Source: Weissella kandleri (GTDB lineage Bacteria > Bacillota > Bacilli > Lactobacillales > Lactobacillaceae). Taken from it: DNA of 64,000 nucleotides. Below, in pieces: positions 16,462 to 25,730 of the stretch; position 1 is the first letter of the stretch, and every line of letters starts with the position of its first letter. The position numbers and the translations under genes are program-made. The notes below the pieces were generated by a model. The model was not told the origin of the DNA. It saw only the letters and a program-made list of their open reading frames with translations, and did no database searches. The stretch lies in contig NZ_JQBP01000002.1 of NCBI RefSeq assembly GCF_001438705.1, positions 217,805 through 281,804 of the forward strand, read 5' to 3'.

Positions 16462-16604
16462 CCAGGTAAAAGGTGTTTATTAAAAGGTCAGTTCAGTTAT
16501 TGACACCACATAGGAAAGCGACTAAAATTAAAGGGTGTTAAAAAGCGCAAAAGAAAATAATTATAATAAGTTGAATCAATTAACTTACTAGACAGGAGAC
16601 AGTG

Positions 16605-18167
16605 ATGAACGTTATATGGATCATCCTTGCGTCGCTTGTCGCAATCGTAATCGGGTGTGCTGGTGGAACGATTTTCACAAAGACGAAAATTGAAAATCGC
16701 TTAAAGCAAACACATCAAACTGCAGAAGATATCACGAAACAAGCACAAGCGGAAGCAAAGAGCATGAAACAAAGTGCCTTAGTGGAAGCGCGTGATGAAA
16801 GCCAACAATATCAAGCGAAAGTGGAGACTGAACTTCAGAGCCGGCGCCAAGCGGTGCAGACTCAAGAAGAGCGCTTGGTAAGTCGTGAATCGGTGCTAGA
16901 TCGGAAAGACGCTTCTTTGCAAAAACGCGAAGAAACGATTGCCGATAAAGAAACGAAACTTGAACAACAGTGGCAAAGTGTTAAAGATATACAAAAACAC
17001 GCTGAACAGTTGGTACAAGATCGAGAAGATAAATTGGTTGAAGTGGCCGGTATGAGCCGTCCTGACGCTCAAGATGTGATTTTAGCTGAAACGAAAGAAT
17101 CCTTAGTTGGTGAACGCGCGAAGTTAATCAAAGAGAGTGAACAAGAAGCAACGGCTGAAGCGGACAAACGTGCTAAAAGTTTGGTCGTACAAGCAATTCA
17201 ACGTTCCGCTGCTGATATGGTGGCAGAATCGACGGTTTCAGTCGTAACCTTACCAAATGATGACATGAAGGGTCGGATTATCGGGCGTGAAGGGCGTAAT
17301 ATTCGTGCGTTAGAGACCTTAACTGGAGTTGATTTAATTATTGATGATACGCCAGAAGCGGTTGTTCTAAGCGGATATGATCCAATCCGACGTGAAATTG
17401 CAAAACGTGCGTTAGAGACGTTGATTTCTGATGGGCGGATTCATCCCGCTCGGATTGAAGAAACCGTTGATAAAGCACGCAAAGAAATGGATGAACATAT
17501 TCGAGAAGTTGGAGAACAAACGGTCTTTGATTTGGGACTCCACAATATTCATCCAGATTTGGTTAAGACGATTGGTCGTATGAATTATCGAACTAGTTAT
17601 GGACAAAATGTCTTAGTCCACTCGATTGAAGTTGCAAAACTAACCGGCTTGTTGGCAGCTGAGTTAGGGGAAGACATTACGCTTGCGAAGCGCGCAGGAT
17701 TATTACACGATATAGGTAAAGCAGTTGATCATGAAGTGGATGGTTCACATGTGGAATTGGGTGTTGAATTGGCAACCAAGTACCATGAACCAGCAACTGT
17801 TATTAATGCTATTGCATCCCATCATGGGGATGTAGAACCTGAATCAAATATTGCCGTCTTAGTTGCGGCAGCTGATTCAATTTCAGCAGCACGCCCTGGG
17901 GCACGTTCTGAATCGTTGGAAAATTACGTTCAACGACTCAAACAATTAGAAGGAATTTCGAACTCGTTTAATGGGGTTCAAAAATCCTTTGCAATTCAGG
18001 CCGGGCGCGAAATTCGCGTGATGGTAGAACCAGCCGCAATTTCAGATGTTGAAGCTACGGTTTTGGCTCGTGATATTAAGAATCAAATTGAGCATGATTT
18101 GGATTATCCAGGTCATATCAAGGTGACAGTAATACGCGAATCCCGTTCAGTAGAATATGCTAAATAA
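16605..18167 (+). CDS. rny: ribonuclease Y
   Basis: A 520-residue membrane-anchored endoribonuclease that starts mRNA decay in Gram-positive bacteria. Residues 4-22 form the anchor, followed by a long coiled coil (Gln/Glu/Lys/Ala-rich, about 25-200). A KH domain contains [15 protein letters not shown] near 225, and an HD domain carries [10 protein letters not shown] near residue 370. The length is normal. AGGAG at 16594-16598 favours ATG 16605 over GTG 16602. Confidence 0.96.
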   Translation: MNVIWIILASLVAIVIGCAGGTIFTKTKIENRLKQTHQTAEDITKQAQAEAKSMKQSALVEARDESQQYQAKVETELQSRRQAVQTQEERLVSRESVLDRKDASLQKREETIADKETKLEQQWQSVKDIQKHAEQLVQDREDKLVEVAGMSRPDAQDVILAETKESLVGERAKLIKESEQEATAEADKRAKSLVVQAIQRSAADMVAESTVSVVTLPNDDMKGRIIGREGRNIRALETLTGVDLIIDDTPEAVVLSGYDPIRREIAKRALETLISDGRIHPARIEETVDKARKEMDEHIREVGEQTVFDLGLHNIHPDLVKTIGRMNYRTSYGQNVLVHSIEVAKLTGLLAAELGEDITLAKRAGLLHDIGKAVDHEVDGSHVELGVELATKYHEPATVINAIASHHGDVEPESNIAVLVAAADSISAARPGARSESLENYVQRLKQLEGISNSFNGVQKSFAIQAGREIRVMVEPAAISDVEATVLARDIKNQIEHDLDYPGHIKVTVIRESRSVEYAK

Positions 18168-18201
18168 AAAAACAGATGGCGCTAAATGTCATCTGTTTTT
18201 T
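18167..18201 (+). terminator. terminator after rny
   Basis: AAAAAACAGATG (18167-18178) pairs perfectly with CATCTGTTTTTT (18190-18201). Confidence 0.88.
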
Positions 18202-18419
18202 GTTTAGAGAAGCCGTTTTGGTTGGACATGCGTATTATATAAAAACCTTTATGATAGGAGGATGAAGGCTTGAATATAACAAGTAATGCTAAAATGATAA
18301 ATTTCTTGAATGATGGAAATTTGCGGAGCGTTTATGAAAAGTGTTTTATAAATTACCTAAAATGCGGTATGATGGTTTTAAATTTAATCGGGTAAAAAAG
18401 GTTTAAACAGGGGCAGGGT

Positions 18420-20423
18420 ATGATTACAAAAAAACAGGGCTGGATATTAGGTGGATCGATTACGGCATTGATAATAGCTGGTGGCTTAGGCTGGTGGTAT
18501 TATCAATCAACGGTCACCGAAAATGGTCAGGCGCAACAGTTTGCTCGCCAATATGCAGAGAATTTTGAACGACGTGATTATCAAAAATTATTCAAACAAG
18601 TTGATCAAGCCAGTTTAAAACAAAACGATGTATCAACCAAGTCCCCCGCTGAAAAAATGACAGCTGATTTTAAATATTTAGGAATTAATAAGGTTAAAGT
18701 TTCTGATGTTAAAACGATGCATCAGGGGGCACATAAATATTTATTACAATATCAAGCGGATTTAATGACGCCGATTGGGTTAATAAAAAATCAACATTAC
18801 CGAGTGCCCATTGAGGTCAAGAATAAAAAAGCCACCGTTATTTATAGTGATAGTTTAATTATTCCTGGTCTGCAGAAATCACAGAAATTGAACATCTTTA
18901 AAGATGGTGGTGAGCGTGGTGAAATCTTAGATCGAAATGGTAAAGTATTAGCGGGCAACCAAGCTACGAAAATCTTGAAAATTGTACCGAGATATTTTAT
19001 AAATGATGATGGTAGCATTGATCAAACTAAAGTTGCAGATGTCGCAAACAAGTATAATGTTTCGGGGGATGAAATCGCCAAGGGTATCAATGAGTATCAT
19101 GATCACCCTGATTGGGGCTATACCGTTAAGACCTTAACGGATGACGATTACCAAGGGGATGATGAAAATGATGGAGCGTCGGTTCAAACGGCCTATGAGC
19201 GAACTTATCCTAAGGGGGCGGCTTTCGGTCTGTTATTAGGTTATACAGGGACTGCGACGGCCGATGATGTAGCCAAAAATTCGACTTTGAGTGGAAATGA
19301 TATCGTTGGGCGTGCCGGGTTAGAACAAACCTTAGACCAACGTCTCCGTGGTAAAGAAGCTGTTAAATATCAAATTTTGAATACGAACGGCACTACTGAC
19401 AAGGTTTTGTTGGAACAAAAATTTGAAAAGGGTGAAGATATCAAACTGACTGTCGATGCTGATCTACAACAGACGACGTATGATGGCTTTGCAGGTAAAC
19501 CTGGCGCAGCAGTTATTCAAGCTCCGAAAACGGGTGAACTGTTAGCGGTTGTTTCATCCCCATCTTTTGCACAAGATACGATGGCGCAGGATTATAATAG
19601 TTTAGCTAATAATCAAGACTATCCATTTATTGAGCGTTTTAATAAAGGATATGCACCGGCTTCTACCTTTAAGCAAGTTTCAGCGGCGATTGGGCTGGAG
19701 AATGGCACTTTGAATCCAGATGAAGTGCACCATATTGAGGGTAAAAAATGGGCTCCATATAGCGTGACGCGGGTTAATTCAGATGTGGATGTTAATTTAC
19801 AAACAGCTTTACAACATTCTGATAATGTTTACTTTGCGCAAGAAATGTTAAAGGTTGGTCGTGATAAATTTGAAAAAGCGTTGCAAGATAAATTTACCTT
19901 TGGACGTGATTATAAGTTGCCATTGAATATGGCTAGTCCTTCTTATAGCAATAGTGGCAAATTGGAAAACGATAAGCAGTTAGTCGATAGCGCTTATGGT
20001 CAAGGTGAAATGTCCGTCACACCAATTGAAATGGTGACGATGTTTAACTTCTTAGACAATGATGGTTCAATTGTGATGCCTAAGTTATTGATGGACAACA
20101 AAAAGCCAAAAGTGATTAAGGATGTGGCAACTTCTGAACATGTACAGACAATTTTAAATGATGAATTAGGGATTGTCGAAAACGCAGACGGGTATGCGCA
20201 TGCACTATATAATGACGGCTTTAAATTAGCTGCTAAAACGGGAACCGCTGAGACAGGCAATAATAACCAAAATGCACTAGTATCGGTGCATGACGTCCAA
20301 AATAATAAGTTTACTGGTTTATATATTGTTGAAAATTCGGTCTTGAACGGAAAAGATTATAATCCACAAGCAGACGTCTTGGCTAAGCCATCTGTTGATT
20401 ATTTAGAGCAAAATTATAAGTAA
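18420..20423 (+). CDS. class B penicillin-binding protein with MecA-type N-terminal domain
   Basis: A 667-residue peptidoglycan DD-transpeptidase anchored by one N-terminal helix (about residues 8-27). An NTF2-like MecA_N domain (about 35-150) is followed by the PBP dimerisation region (RGEILDRNGKVLAGN near 165) and the transpeptidase domain. The active-site motifs are intact: STFK (Ser415), SDN (Ser467) and KTGT (Lys606). The architecture matches PBP3/PbpC of Bacillus and low-affinity PBPs such as PBP5fm. It has its own terminator and no cell-division neighbours. A G-rich Shine-Dalgarno precedes ATG 18420. Confidence 0.9.
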   Translation: MITKKQGWILGGSITALIIAGGLGWWYYQSTVTENGQAQQFARQYAENFERRDYQKLFKQVDQASLKQNDVSTKSPAEKMTADFKYLGINKVKVSDVKTMHQGAHKYLLQYQADLMTPIGLIKNQHYRVPIEVKNKKATVIYSDSLIIPGLQKSQKLNIFKDGGERGEILDRNGKVLAGNQATKILKIVPRYFINDDGSIDQTKVADVANKYNVSGDEIAKGINEYHDHPDWGYTVKTLTDDDYQGDDENDGASVQTAYERTYPKGAAFGLLLGYTGTATADDVAKNSTLSGNDIVGRAGLEQTLDQRLRGKEAVKYQILNTNGTTDKVLLEQKFEKGEDIKLTVDADLQQTTYDGFAGKPGAAVIQAPKTGELLAVVSSPSFAQDTMAQDYNSLANNQDYPFIERFNKGYAPASTFKQVSAAIGLENGTLNPDEVHHIEGKKWAPYSVTRVNSDVDVNLQTALQHSDNVYFAQEMLKVGRDKFEKALQDKFTFGRDYKLPLNMASPSYSNSGKLENDKQLVDSAYGQGEMSVTPIEMVTMFNFLDNDGSIVMPKLLMDNKKPKVIKDVATSEHVQTILNDELGIVENADGYAHALYNDGFKLAAKTGTAETGNNNQNALVSVHDVQNNKFTGLYIVENSVLNGKDYNPQADVLAKPSVDYLEQNYK

Positions 20424-20436
20424 GATTTAAGTTGTT

Positions 20437-20480
20437 AAAAAGAGTGATTGTTTAGATTATTGCTAAACAATCACTCTTTT
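20437..20480 (+). terminator. terminator after the PBP gene
   Basis: A perfect 18-bp stem: AAAAGAGTGATTGTTTAG (20437-20454) with CTAAACAATCACTCTTTT (20463-20480). Confidence 0.9.
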
Positions 20481-20519
20481 ATTGTGGCATTACATACGTT
20501 AAGTGTTCAAAGTAGTAAA

Positions 20520-20557
20520 TAAAAAGGCTTGCTGATTATTAAAGCAGTAAGCCTTTT
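20520..20557 (-). terminator. terminator of tmRNA
   Basis: A 14-bp stem with one G-U, AAAAAGGCTTGCTG (20520-20533) with CAGTAAGCCTTTTT (20544-20557). Read on the minus strand, it ends in a T run downstream of ssrA. Confidence 0.8.
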
Positions 20558-20651
20558 TAACGGTCACTCTGATCAGGTTGGAGCACTGTTTGCCTCACAA
20601 TTATTAATTACCTGTAGTTTGGGAGATAACAATGCTTGATCATTGTACGAA

Positions 20652-21010
20652 TGGAGCCGAGGGGAGTTGAACCCCTGTCCTAACACCTTGTAATTATTAC
20701 ATCTACGTTCATAGTTTGAACATTTAAATTTCGTCGCATGCAGGCCTCCAAACTAGGCCATCATTTTGACTAATCTGATTATCTTATTCAAGCTTTCTCC
20801 AGATGTAAAAAAGCAGGCGTAAATCACGTTTATAATGACCAATTTGAAACCGTGATTAGATTTAAAATTGGTTAGGCACGCTGGTTTTTAGGCAGCGAAA
20901 GCCAAATTATTTGAATTTTTTGCAGTTAATTCTTCTGAGTGGATTATAGGGCCACAACCCCTAAACGCAGTAATAACACAAACAGTGTCAGTCGATTCCG
21001 TAACGACCCC
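20652..21010 (-). ncRNA. ssrA: transfer-messenger RNA (tmRNA)
   Basis: Read on the minus strand, it starts GGGGTCGTTACGGAATCGAC and ends with a tRNA-like T-arm (GGGGTTCAACTCCCC) and CGGCTCCA. The two ends pair as a seven-base acceptor stem. The tag frame lies at 20888-20923 and encodes AKNSNNLAFAA, then TAA, the usual hydrophobic ending recognised by Clp proteases. CCA is not encoded. It rescues stalled ribosomes with SmpB. Confidence 0.95.
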
Positions 21011-21176
21011 GTATATATTATCTAGTATAGCGGATTTTATTAAAAATAACCACGAATTTATGAAATTGATGAGATTAAAGCGGTGGATGGTGCGCATGCA
21101 CTGTCTAAAATTAATGGTATAATAATTTTTATTCAGTTTAAACTGAAATTATTAGAGAAAGTACGTGTGATGGAAG

Positions 21177-21767
21177 ATGAATAAAGGAAGAGTAGAAGCA
21201 TTTACAGATGCAATCATTGCGATTATCGCGACGATTATGATTTTAGAGTTTAAGATGCCACAAAATAGTAATTTTATGGCATTGTTGAGTGAATGGAGTT
21301 ATTTATTGGCATATGCAATTAGCTTCTTTTTTATCATGGTGGCTTGGTTTAATCATCATTATATGTTTACATTATTGCCTCGGTTAACGAAGAAAATTTT
21401 CTGGGTGAATAACATCTGGTTGTTTTCAATGTCAATTATCCCCGTCTCAACGGCTTGGGTGGGACGGTTTGTTTCTGATCGTACGCCTGAATATTTTTAT
21501 TTCTTTATTTTTGCGGTATGGACAGTGACGTATGTCTGGTTGTCTTATACAATTATGATGGAAATCCAAAAAATAGATGAAGTTAAGGCCGATAAAATTA
21601 GGCAAATGATTATTTATCAAGTGTTAACAAGTAAATGGTTCTTATTAGGGGTTGTTTTGATGCTAATTGTGGCTTATTTTGTACCATGGGTGATTTTAAT
21701 TTTTACGATTATCGAACTTATTGTTTATGCGATTAATACTTCTGTGGATGCAGATCAATTATTCTAG
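21177..21767 (+). CDS. TMEM175 family (DUF1211) potassium channel-like membrane protein
   Basis: A 196-residue protein with six hydrophobic segments. It begins with the family signature GRVEAFTDAIIAIIATIMILEF, equivalent to the FSD motif that lines the pore of bacterial TMEM175 channels. The next helix pair contains WFNHHYMF, also typical of the family. Bacterial members are K+-permeable leak channels; function here is inferred from the family. It precedes a GNAT gene by 8 bases, suggesting one transcript. Confidence 0.85.
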   Translation: MNKGRVEAFTDAIIAIIATIMILEFKMPQNSNFMALLSEWSYLLAYAISFFFIMVAWFNHHYMFTLLPRLTKKIFWVNNIWLFSMSIIPVSTAWVGRFVSDRTPEYFYFFIFAVWTVTYVWLSYTIMMEIQKIDEVKADKIRQMIIYQVLTSKWFLLGVVLMLIVAYFVPWVILIFTIIELIVYAINTSVDADQLF

Positions 21768-21775
21768 GAGGGTAT

Positions 21776-22294
21776 ATGGAATTAGTTAATCTTGACCAAG
21801 TTACAGGAAACCAGCATTTTGAACGAATTTATTTAGAAGCGTTCCCAGCTTCGGAGCGGATTGCGTTGACTGATTTACAAGATTTGTCGGATGAAAATAT
21901 TAATATTCATCTATCACAGCTGGAACAAGCAGGTGAAGTGTGTGGGTTGGCTGTTCATTATGCACTACCAGGTGAAAAAGGTTTTTTGTTGTATTTTGCG
22001 ATGGATAGTCGTCTGCGGGGACAAGGCTTAGGGACACAAGCCTTAGCACTTTTCAAACAAATTTATCCCAGTGGAATTATTTTGGAATGTGAACTAGTCG
22101 GAGAAGCCGCTGAAAATGAGGAGCTCCGGCAAGCCCGTTATCGTTTCTATTTACGCAATGGCTTATCAGATTCGGGGACAATATCGGAAAATATGGGTGG
22201 TAGATACCATCTTATGCGGTCAACCGCACAGATCACACCGCTTGAATACCAAGAAGCTGCGCGTAATTTTGAAATTAAAACCACTTTACTGTAA
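21776..22294 (+). CDS. GNAT family N-acetyltransferase
   Basis: A 172-residue acetyltransferase-like protein. The acetyl-CoA-binding strand-loop-helix appears as LRGQGLGTQALALFKQ (R/Q-G-x-G) near residues 81-96, preceded by the strand KGFLLYFAMDS. A NEELRQARYRFYLRNGL stretch matches the helix and last strand of the fold. The substrate is unknown. GGAGG at 21768-21772 sets ATG 21776, directly after the TMEM175-like gene. Confidence 0.8.
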   Translation: MELVNLDQVTGNQHFERIYLEAFPASERIALTDLQDLSDENINIHLSQLEQAGEVCGLAVHYALPGEKGFLLYFAMDSRLRGQGLGTQALALFKQIYPSGIILECELVGEAAENEELRQARYRFYLRNGLSDSGTISENMGGRYHLMRSTAQITPLEYQEAARNFEIKTTLL

Positions 22295-22420
22295 CGATTA
22301 AGGTATGTTAAAAAGCGCGCTCGTTTGAGGGATTTTTAGAATTAATTGTGAAAAAAATAAATGTTTAAGTAAAACGGCAGTATAATGTAAAAAAAGATGA
22401 AAAACTAAGGGGAAAGATCG

Positions 22421-23443
22421 ATGGATAATTTTAAGCGTTGGTTTTTTAGTGAACAAACGCAAACATATGTAACCTTAATTCTTTTGGTGGCATTGATTTA
22501 CTGGGCACGTACATTTATGCCAGTTATTTTATTAATTATCATTTTTGCTTCATTGGGAATTTCAGGGGGGCGCTGGCTAGAACGACGCTTGAAAATTCCA
22601 TACGCAATCGGTGTTGTAGGTTTTTATGTTCTAATGATTGTAGGTGTTATATGGGTTATTTCGTTAGTCGCACCAATATTTTATCGTGAGGGGTATTCTT
22701 TAATTCAGAGCTCTATTAAAACTGTGCAAAATTATCCGTATTTGTCAAAACAATTTAGTGGATACTTATCCCAAACGGATTTGGATGAAAAGATTACTAA
22801 TAGTGTGACAACTTTTTTGCATATGAGTTTAGTAGCGGTGCAAAGTGTCTGGAAAGTGGTGACAGAAGTTGCGATTGCGGTTTTGTTAAGTTTAGTTTAT
22901 GCTATTTCATTACATCCCCTTAAGCGCTTTGGGAAGCAATTTAAGCACTCAGACTTCCCCGATTTTTTTCAAAATATTTTTACATTATCCAATAAATTTA
23001 TTTACATTTTAGGACAAATTATTCGCGTGCAGGTAGAAATTGATTTAATTAATACAACGATTTCAACGATTGGCTTCATTTTGTTAGGAATGCCATCACC
23101 ATTGGTCTTAGGAAGTATGGTCATGGTTTTGGGCTTGATTCCAGTCGCAGGAGTTTTAATTTCGTTGGTTCCGTTAACCATTGTGGCATTTTCAACTGGA
23201 GGCTGGGTGTTAGCGTTAGAAATGTTAATTTTCATTTTGTGCATTCATACCTTTGAAGCTTACTTTTTACACCCGAAGTTAATGGCATCACGGTCGGATT
23301 TGCCAGTTTTTGTCACCTTTATCTCATTAATTGTGATGGAGCGTTTATTGGGGCCATGGGGCTTGATTTTGGGAGTGCCAATTGTCTCATTTTTCTTGGA
23401 TGTCTTAAATGTGCACAAATTTACGCATAATGCCATTGATTAA
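22421..23443 (+). CDS. AI-2E family transporter (PerM/YdbI-like)
   Basis: A 340-residue membrane protein of the AI-2 exporter superfamily with 7-8 hydrophobic segments. The conserved C-terminal core appears as GMPSPLVLGSMVMVLGLIPVAG (read in part) followed by EAYFLHPKLMASR and GPWGLILGVPI, all hallmarks of this family. Members export autoinducer-2, or act in Na+/H+ or envelope functions; which applies here cannot be read from sequence. A stand-alone gene. Confidence 0.85.
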   Translation: MDNFKRWFFSEQTQTYVTLILLVALIYWARTFMPVILLIIIFASLGISGGRWLERRLKIPYAIGVVGFYVLMIVGVIWVISLVAPIFYREGYSLIQSSIKTVQNYPYLSKQFSGYLSQTDLDEKITNSVTTFLHMSLVAVQSVWKVVTEVAIAVLLSLVYAISLHPLKRFGKQFKHSDFPDFFQNIFTLSNKFIYILGQIIRVQVEIDLINTTISTIGFILLGMPSPLVLGSMVMVLGLIPVAGVLISLVPLTIVAFSTGGWVLALEMLIFILCIHTFEAYFLHPKLMASRSDLPVFVTFISLIVMERLLGPWGLILGVPIVSFFLDVLNVHKFTHNAID

Positions 23444-23515
23444 ACTTGGAAAATGCACATTAATATTAATTAAATAGATGATAGGCAAGCCTTCGTGATT
23501 AGTGTAGAATGTAAA

Positions 23516-23529
23516 AGGAAACGTTTACA
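23516..23529 (+). promoter_or_regulatory. cre (CcpA binding) site before codA
   Basis: AGGAAACGTTTACA matches the cre consensus TGNAARCGNWWWCA at 13 of 14 positions. It lies 24 bp before the codA start and just downstream of a TAGAAT -10-like hexamer (23505-23510), a position expected to give repression. Confidence 0.65.
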
Positions 23530-23552
23530 CCTATGATTGCGGAGGCCTCTTT

Positions 23553-24788
23553 ATGTTAATCAAACAAGTTAGTATTGAAAATAATTCGAAGTTAACAGAT
23601 ATTCGGGTTGAAAATGGATTAATTCAAGCGATTGAGCCCCATTTAACGCCCTTAGCGCAGGAACAAGTGATTGATGCAACGAATAAGGTTGTGATTCCAC
23701 CATTCGTTGATCCGCATGTTCACTTGGATTCCACGCAAACTGCGGGTGAACCGGAATGGAATGAATCAGGAACATTATTTGATGGCATTCGGATTTGGTC
23801 TGAGCGTAAAAAGCAATTAACGCACATGGATGTTAAACGACGAGCAATCAAAACTTTGCGTATCCAAGCGGAACATGGACTGCAGTTTGTGCGATCACAT
23901 GTCGATGTAACCGATCCAGATTTAACCGCTCTCAAAGCCTTAATTGAAGTGCGTGAAGAAGTTAAGCCTTGGATGGAACTGCAATTGGTGGCCTTTCCGC
24001 AAGAAGGAATTTTATCGTTTCCACATGGTCGGGAGTTAATGGAAAAGGCGGCACATTTAGGGGTCGATGCGCTGGGAGCAATTCCGCATTTCGAATTTAC
24101 GCGTGAATATGGGATTGAATCGTTACAATTTGTCTTTGATTTGGCGCAGCAATATCACCTCTTAATTGATGCGCATACCGATGAAATTGATGACCCCTCT
24201 TCGCGGAGTTTAGAGACTTTAGCTACTTTAGCCTTAGAGACGGGGATGAAGGAGCAAGTGACGGCTTCGCATACGACAGCCATGGGTTCGTATAACGACG
24301 CCTATACGTATAAATTAATGCGATTGTTGAAGATGGCCGATTTAAATTTCATCGCAAATCCATTAATTAACATGTATCTTGGTGGTCGTTTTGATACGTA
24401 TCCCAAGCGCCGGGGGCTGACTCGGGTGAAAGAATTACATCAAAATGGTATCAATGTGGCCTTTGGTGAAGATGATATTAAAGATCCGTGGTATCCAATG
24501 GGAAACGGCGACATGCTGGAAGTCTTACATCTTGGATTACATGCCACACAGATGATGGGTTATACAGAAATTATGCAATCTTATCAATTTGTGACAACGC
24601 ATGGGGCAAGGGTGATGCAAGTTGAAGATCATTATGGAATTGAGGTTGGTAAACCTGCTTCGTTTTTGATTTTGGACGCCAAGAACTTTTATGATGCGTT
24701 AAATACCCATGCGGAGATTTTGTATTCAATTCATGCCGGTAAAATCTTAGCTGAGACCAAACCGGCGGAACATTCTTTTAATTTTTAA
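23553..24788 (+). CDS. codA: cytosine deaminase (amidohydrolase family)
   Basis: A 411-residue metal-dependent hydrolase that converts cytosine to uracil and ammonia for pyrimidine salvage. Metal ligands are visible as DPHVHLD near residue 53, DAHTDE near 208 and SHTTAMG near 240; GEDDIKDPW near 308 holds the catalytic Asp region of CodA. The length matches E. coli CodA (about 427). A CcpA-type cre site overlaps the probable transcription start. No codB permease is adjacent. Isocytosine- or creatinine-type activities of the same family are less likely. Confidence 0.9.
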   Translation: MLIKQVSIENNSKLTDIRVENGLIQAIEPHLTPLAQEQVIDATNKVVIPPFVDPHVHLDSTQTAGEPEWNESGTLFDGIRIWSERKKQLTHMDVKRRAIKTLRIQAEHGLQFVRSHVDVTDPDLTALKALIEVREEVKPWMELQLVAFPQEGILSFPHGRELMEKAAHLGVDALGAIPHFEFTREYGIESLQFVFDLAQQYHLLIDAHTDEIDDPSSRSLETLATLALETGMKEQVTASHTTAMGSYNDAYTYKLMRLLKMADLNFIANPLINMYLGGRFDTYPKRRGLTRVKELHQNGINVAFGEDDIKDPWYPMGNGDMLEVLHLGLHATQMMGYTEIMQSYQFVTTHGARVMQVEDHYGIEVGKPASFLILDAKNFYDALNTHAEILYSIHAGKILAETKPAEHSFNF

Positions 24789-24804
24789 ACTTAAAATAAA
24801 CAAT

Positions 24805-24833
24805 GGCGTTTGGGAAATCCCAGGCGCTTTTTT
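24805..24833 (+). terminator. terminator after codA
   Basis: GCGTTTGGG (24806-24814) pairs with CCCAGGCGC (24819-24827), G-U pairs included, followed by six T. Confidence 0.7.
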
Positions 24834-24933
24834 GATTTGTCAATTTTTAATTAAAAATAAATTAAAAATATCTCTTTAATTCTCATTTGTTTTACAGTAT
24901 ATTATTGCTAAGAGAATTATGGGGGACAAATAC

Positions 24934-25632
24934 ATGAAGATGATGTTGATGACTGATAATCAAAAGTTAAAAAAACTATTACATTTAACTTTTCAACGTG
25001 ATTCTGGATTTATCGATGTTTTACAAGATTATCAATTAGCAGAGCGCTTTTTGAAACGCTGGCCCAGCGAGTGGGAAATTCTGCTCTTAGATCAACCAAC
25101 TGATCACGATTTGGCTCAGATGTTGCAGTTAAAACGCACTAATCGGCACTTGAAAATTATTGTTTTAGCTCGTCAAATTGATCCGGCAGTGTTAATTCAC
25201 TGGACCAAGTTTCCACCCGATTTAATTTTAGCCCCAGAGATTAGCTTGCAAGATTTGATTCAAAAATGTGAACAAATGCTCGTCCCAACTATCCAAGCCC
25301 CAGATGATTATCCAACGTTGCGCTCACTACAACCGCAAAAAAATGGACGTATTTGTTTAAATCCGGATGAATTCAATATTGTTGTGGATCGCGAAATAGT
25401 AGTTGCGTTGCGTCCTAAAGAATTTGAACTGATTTCATATTTAGTGCAAGCGCCTGGACGGGTTTTTACGAGGGAAGAATTGATGCGTGAAATTTGGCAG
25501 TATAAGTATTTTGCCGATGATCGGACGATTGACACGCATATTAAAAATTTACGGAAAAAGATTCCGTTCCCTTGTATCGCGACAGTCTGGGGGGTTGGGT
25601 ATAAATATGACGAAACGCAAAACATGGGTTGA
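24934..25632 (+). CDS. orphan OmpR-family response regulator with atypical receiver
   Basis: A 232-residue DNA-binding protein. The C-terminal winged helix (about 140-228) is canonical: LRPKEFELISYLVQAPGRVFTREEL and RTIDTHIKNLRKKI, then VWGVGYKY. The N-terminal receiver is degenerate. An Asp at about residue 53 (LLLDQP) could be the phosphorylation site, but the acidic pair reads TDN and the conserved Lys of beta-5 is missing (ILAPEIS). No histidine kinase gene is near. Regulation without phosphorylation is plausible. GGGGGA at 24921-24926 places the start at 24934 rather than 24919. Confidence 0.8.
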   Translation: MKMMLMTDNQKLKKLLHLTFQRDSGFIDVLQDYQLAERFLKRWPSEWEILLLDQPTDHDLAQMLQLKRTNRHLKIIVLARQIDPAVLIHWTKFPPDLILAPEISLQDLIQKCEQMLVPTIQAPDDYPTLRSLQPQKNGRICLNPDEFNIVVDREIVVALRPKEFELISYLVQAPGRVFTREELMREIWQYKYFADDRTIDTHIKNLRKKIPFPCIATVWGVGYKYDETQNMG

Positions 25633-25658
25633 AAAATTGGTCTAAAAATTGGTATAAT
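25629..25658 (+). promoter_or_regulatory. promoter of galM
   Basis: TTGAAA at 25629-25634 and TATAAT at 25653-25658, 18 bp apart. It overlaps the last codons of the regulator gene. Confidence 0.65.
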
Positions 25659-25670
25659 AATAACTGTGCT

Positions 25671-25684
25671 TGAAAGCGCTTAAT
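25671..25684 (+). promoter_or_regulatory. cre-like site before galM
   Basis: TGAAAGCGCTTAAT matches the cre consensus at 12 of 14 positions and lies just past the -10 box, where CcpA binding would repress. Confidence 0.5.
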
Positions 25685-25730
25685 CGTGATAAAATATAAC
25701 TGTGACTAAGAATAAAGGATGGTTAGGCAA

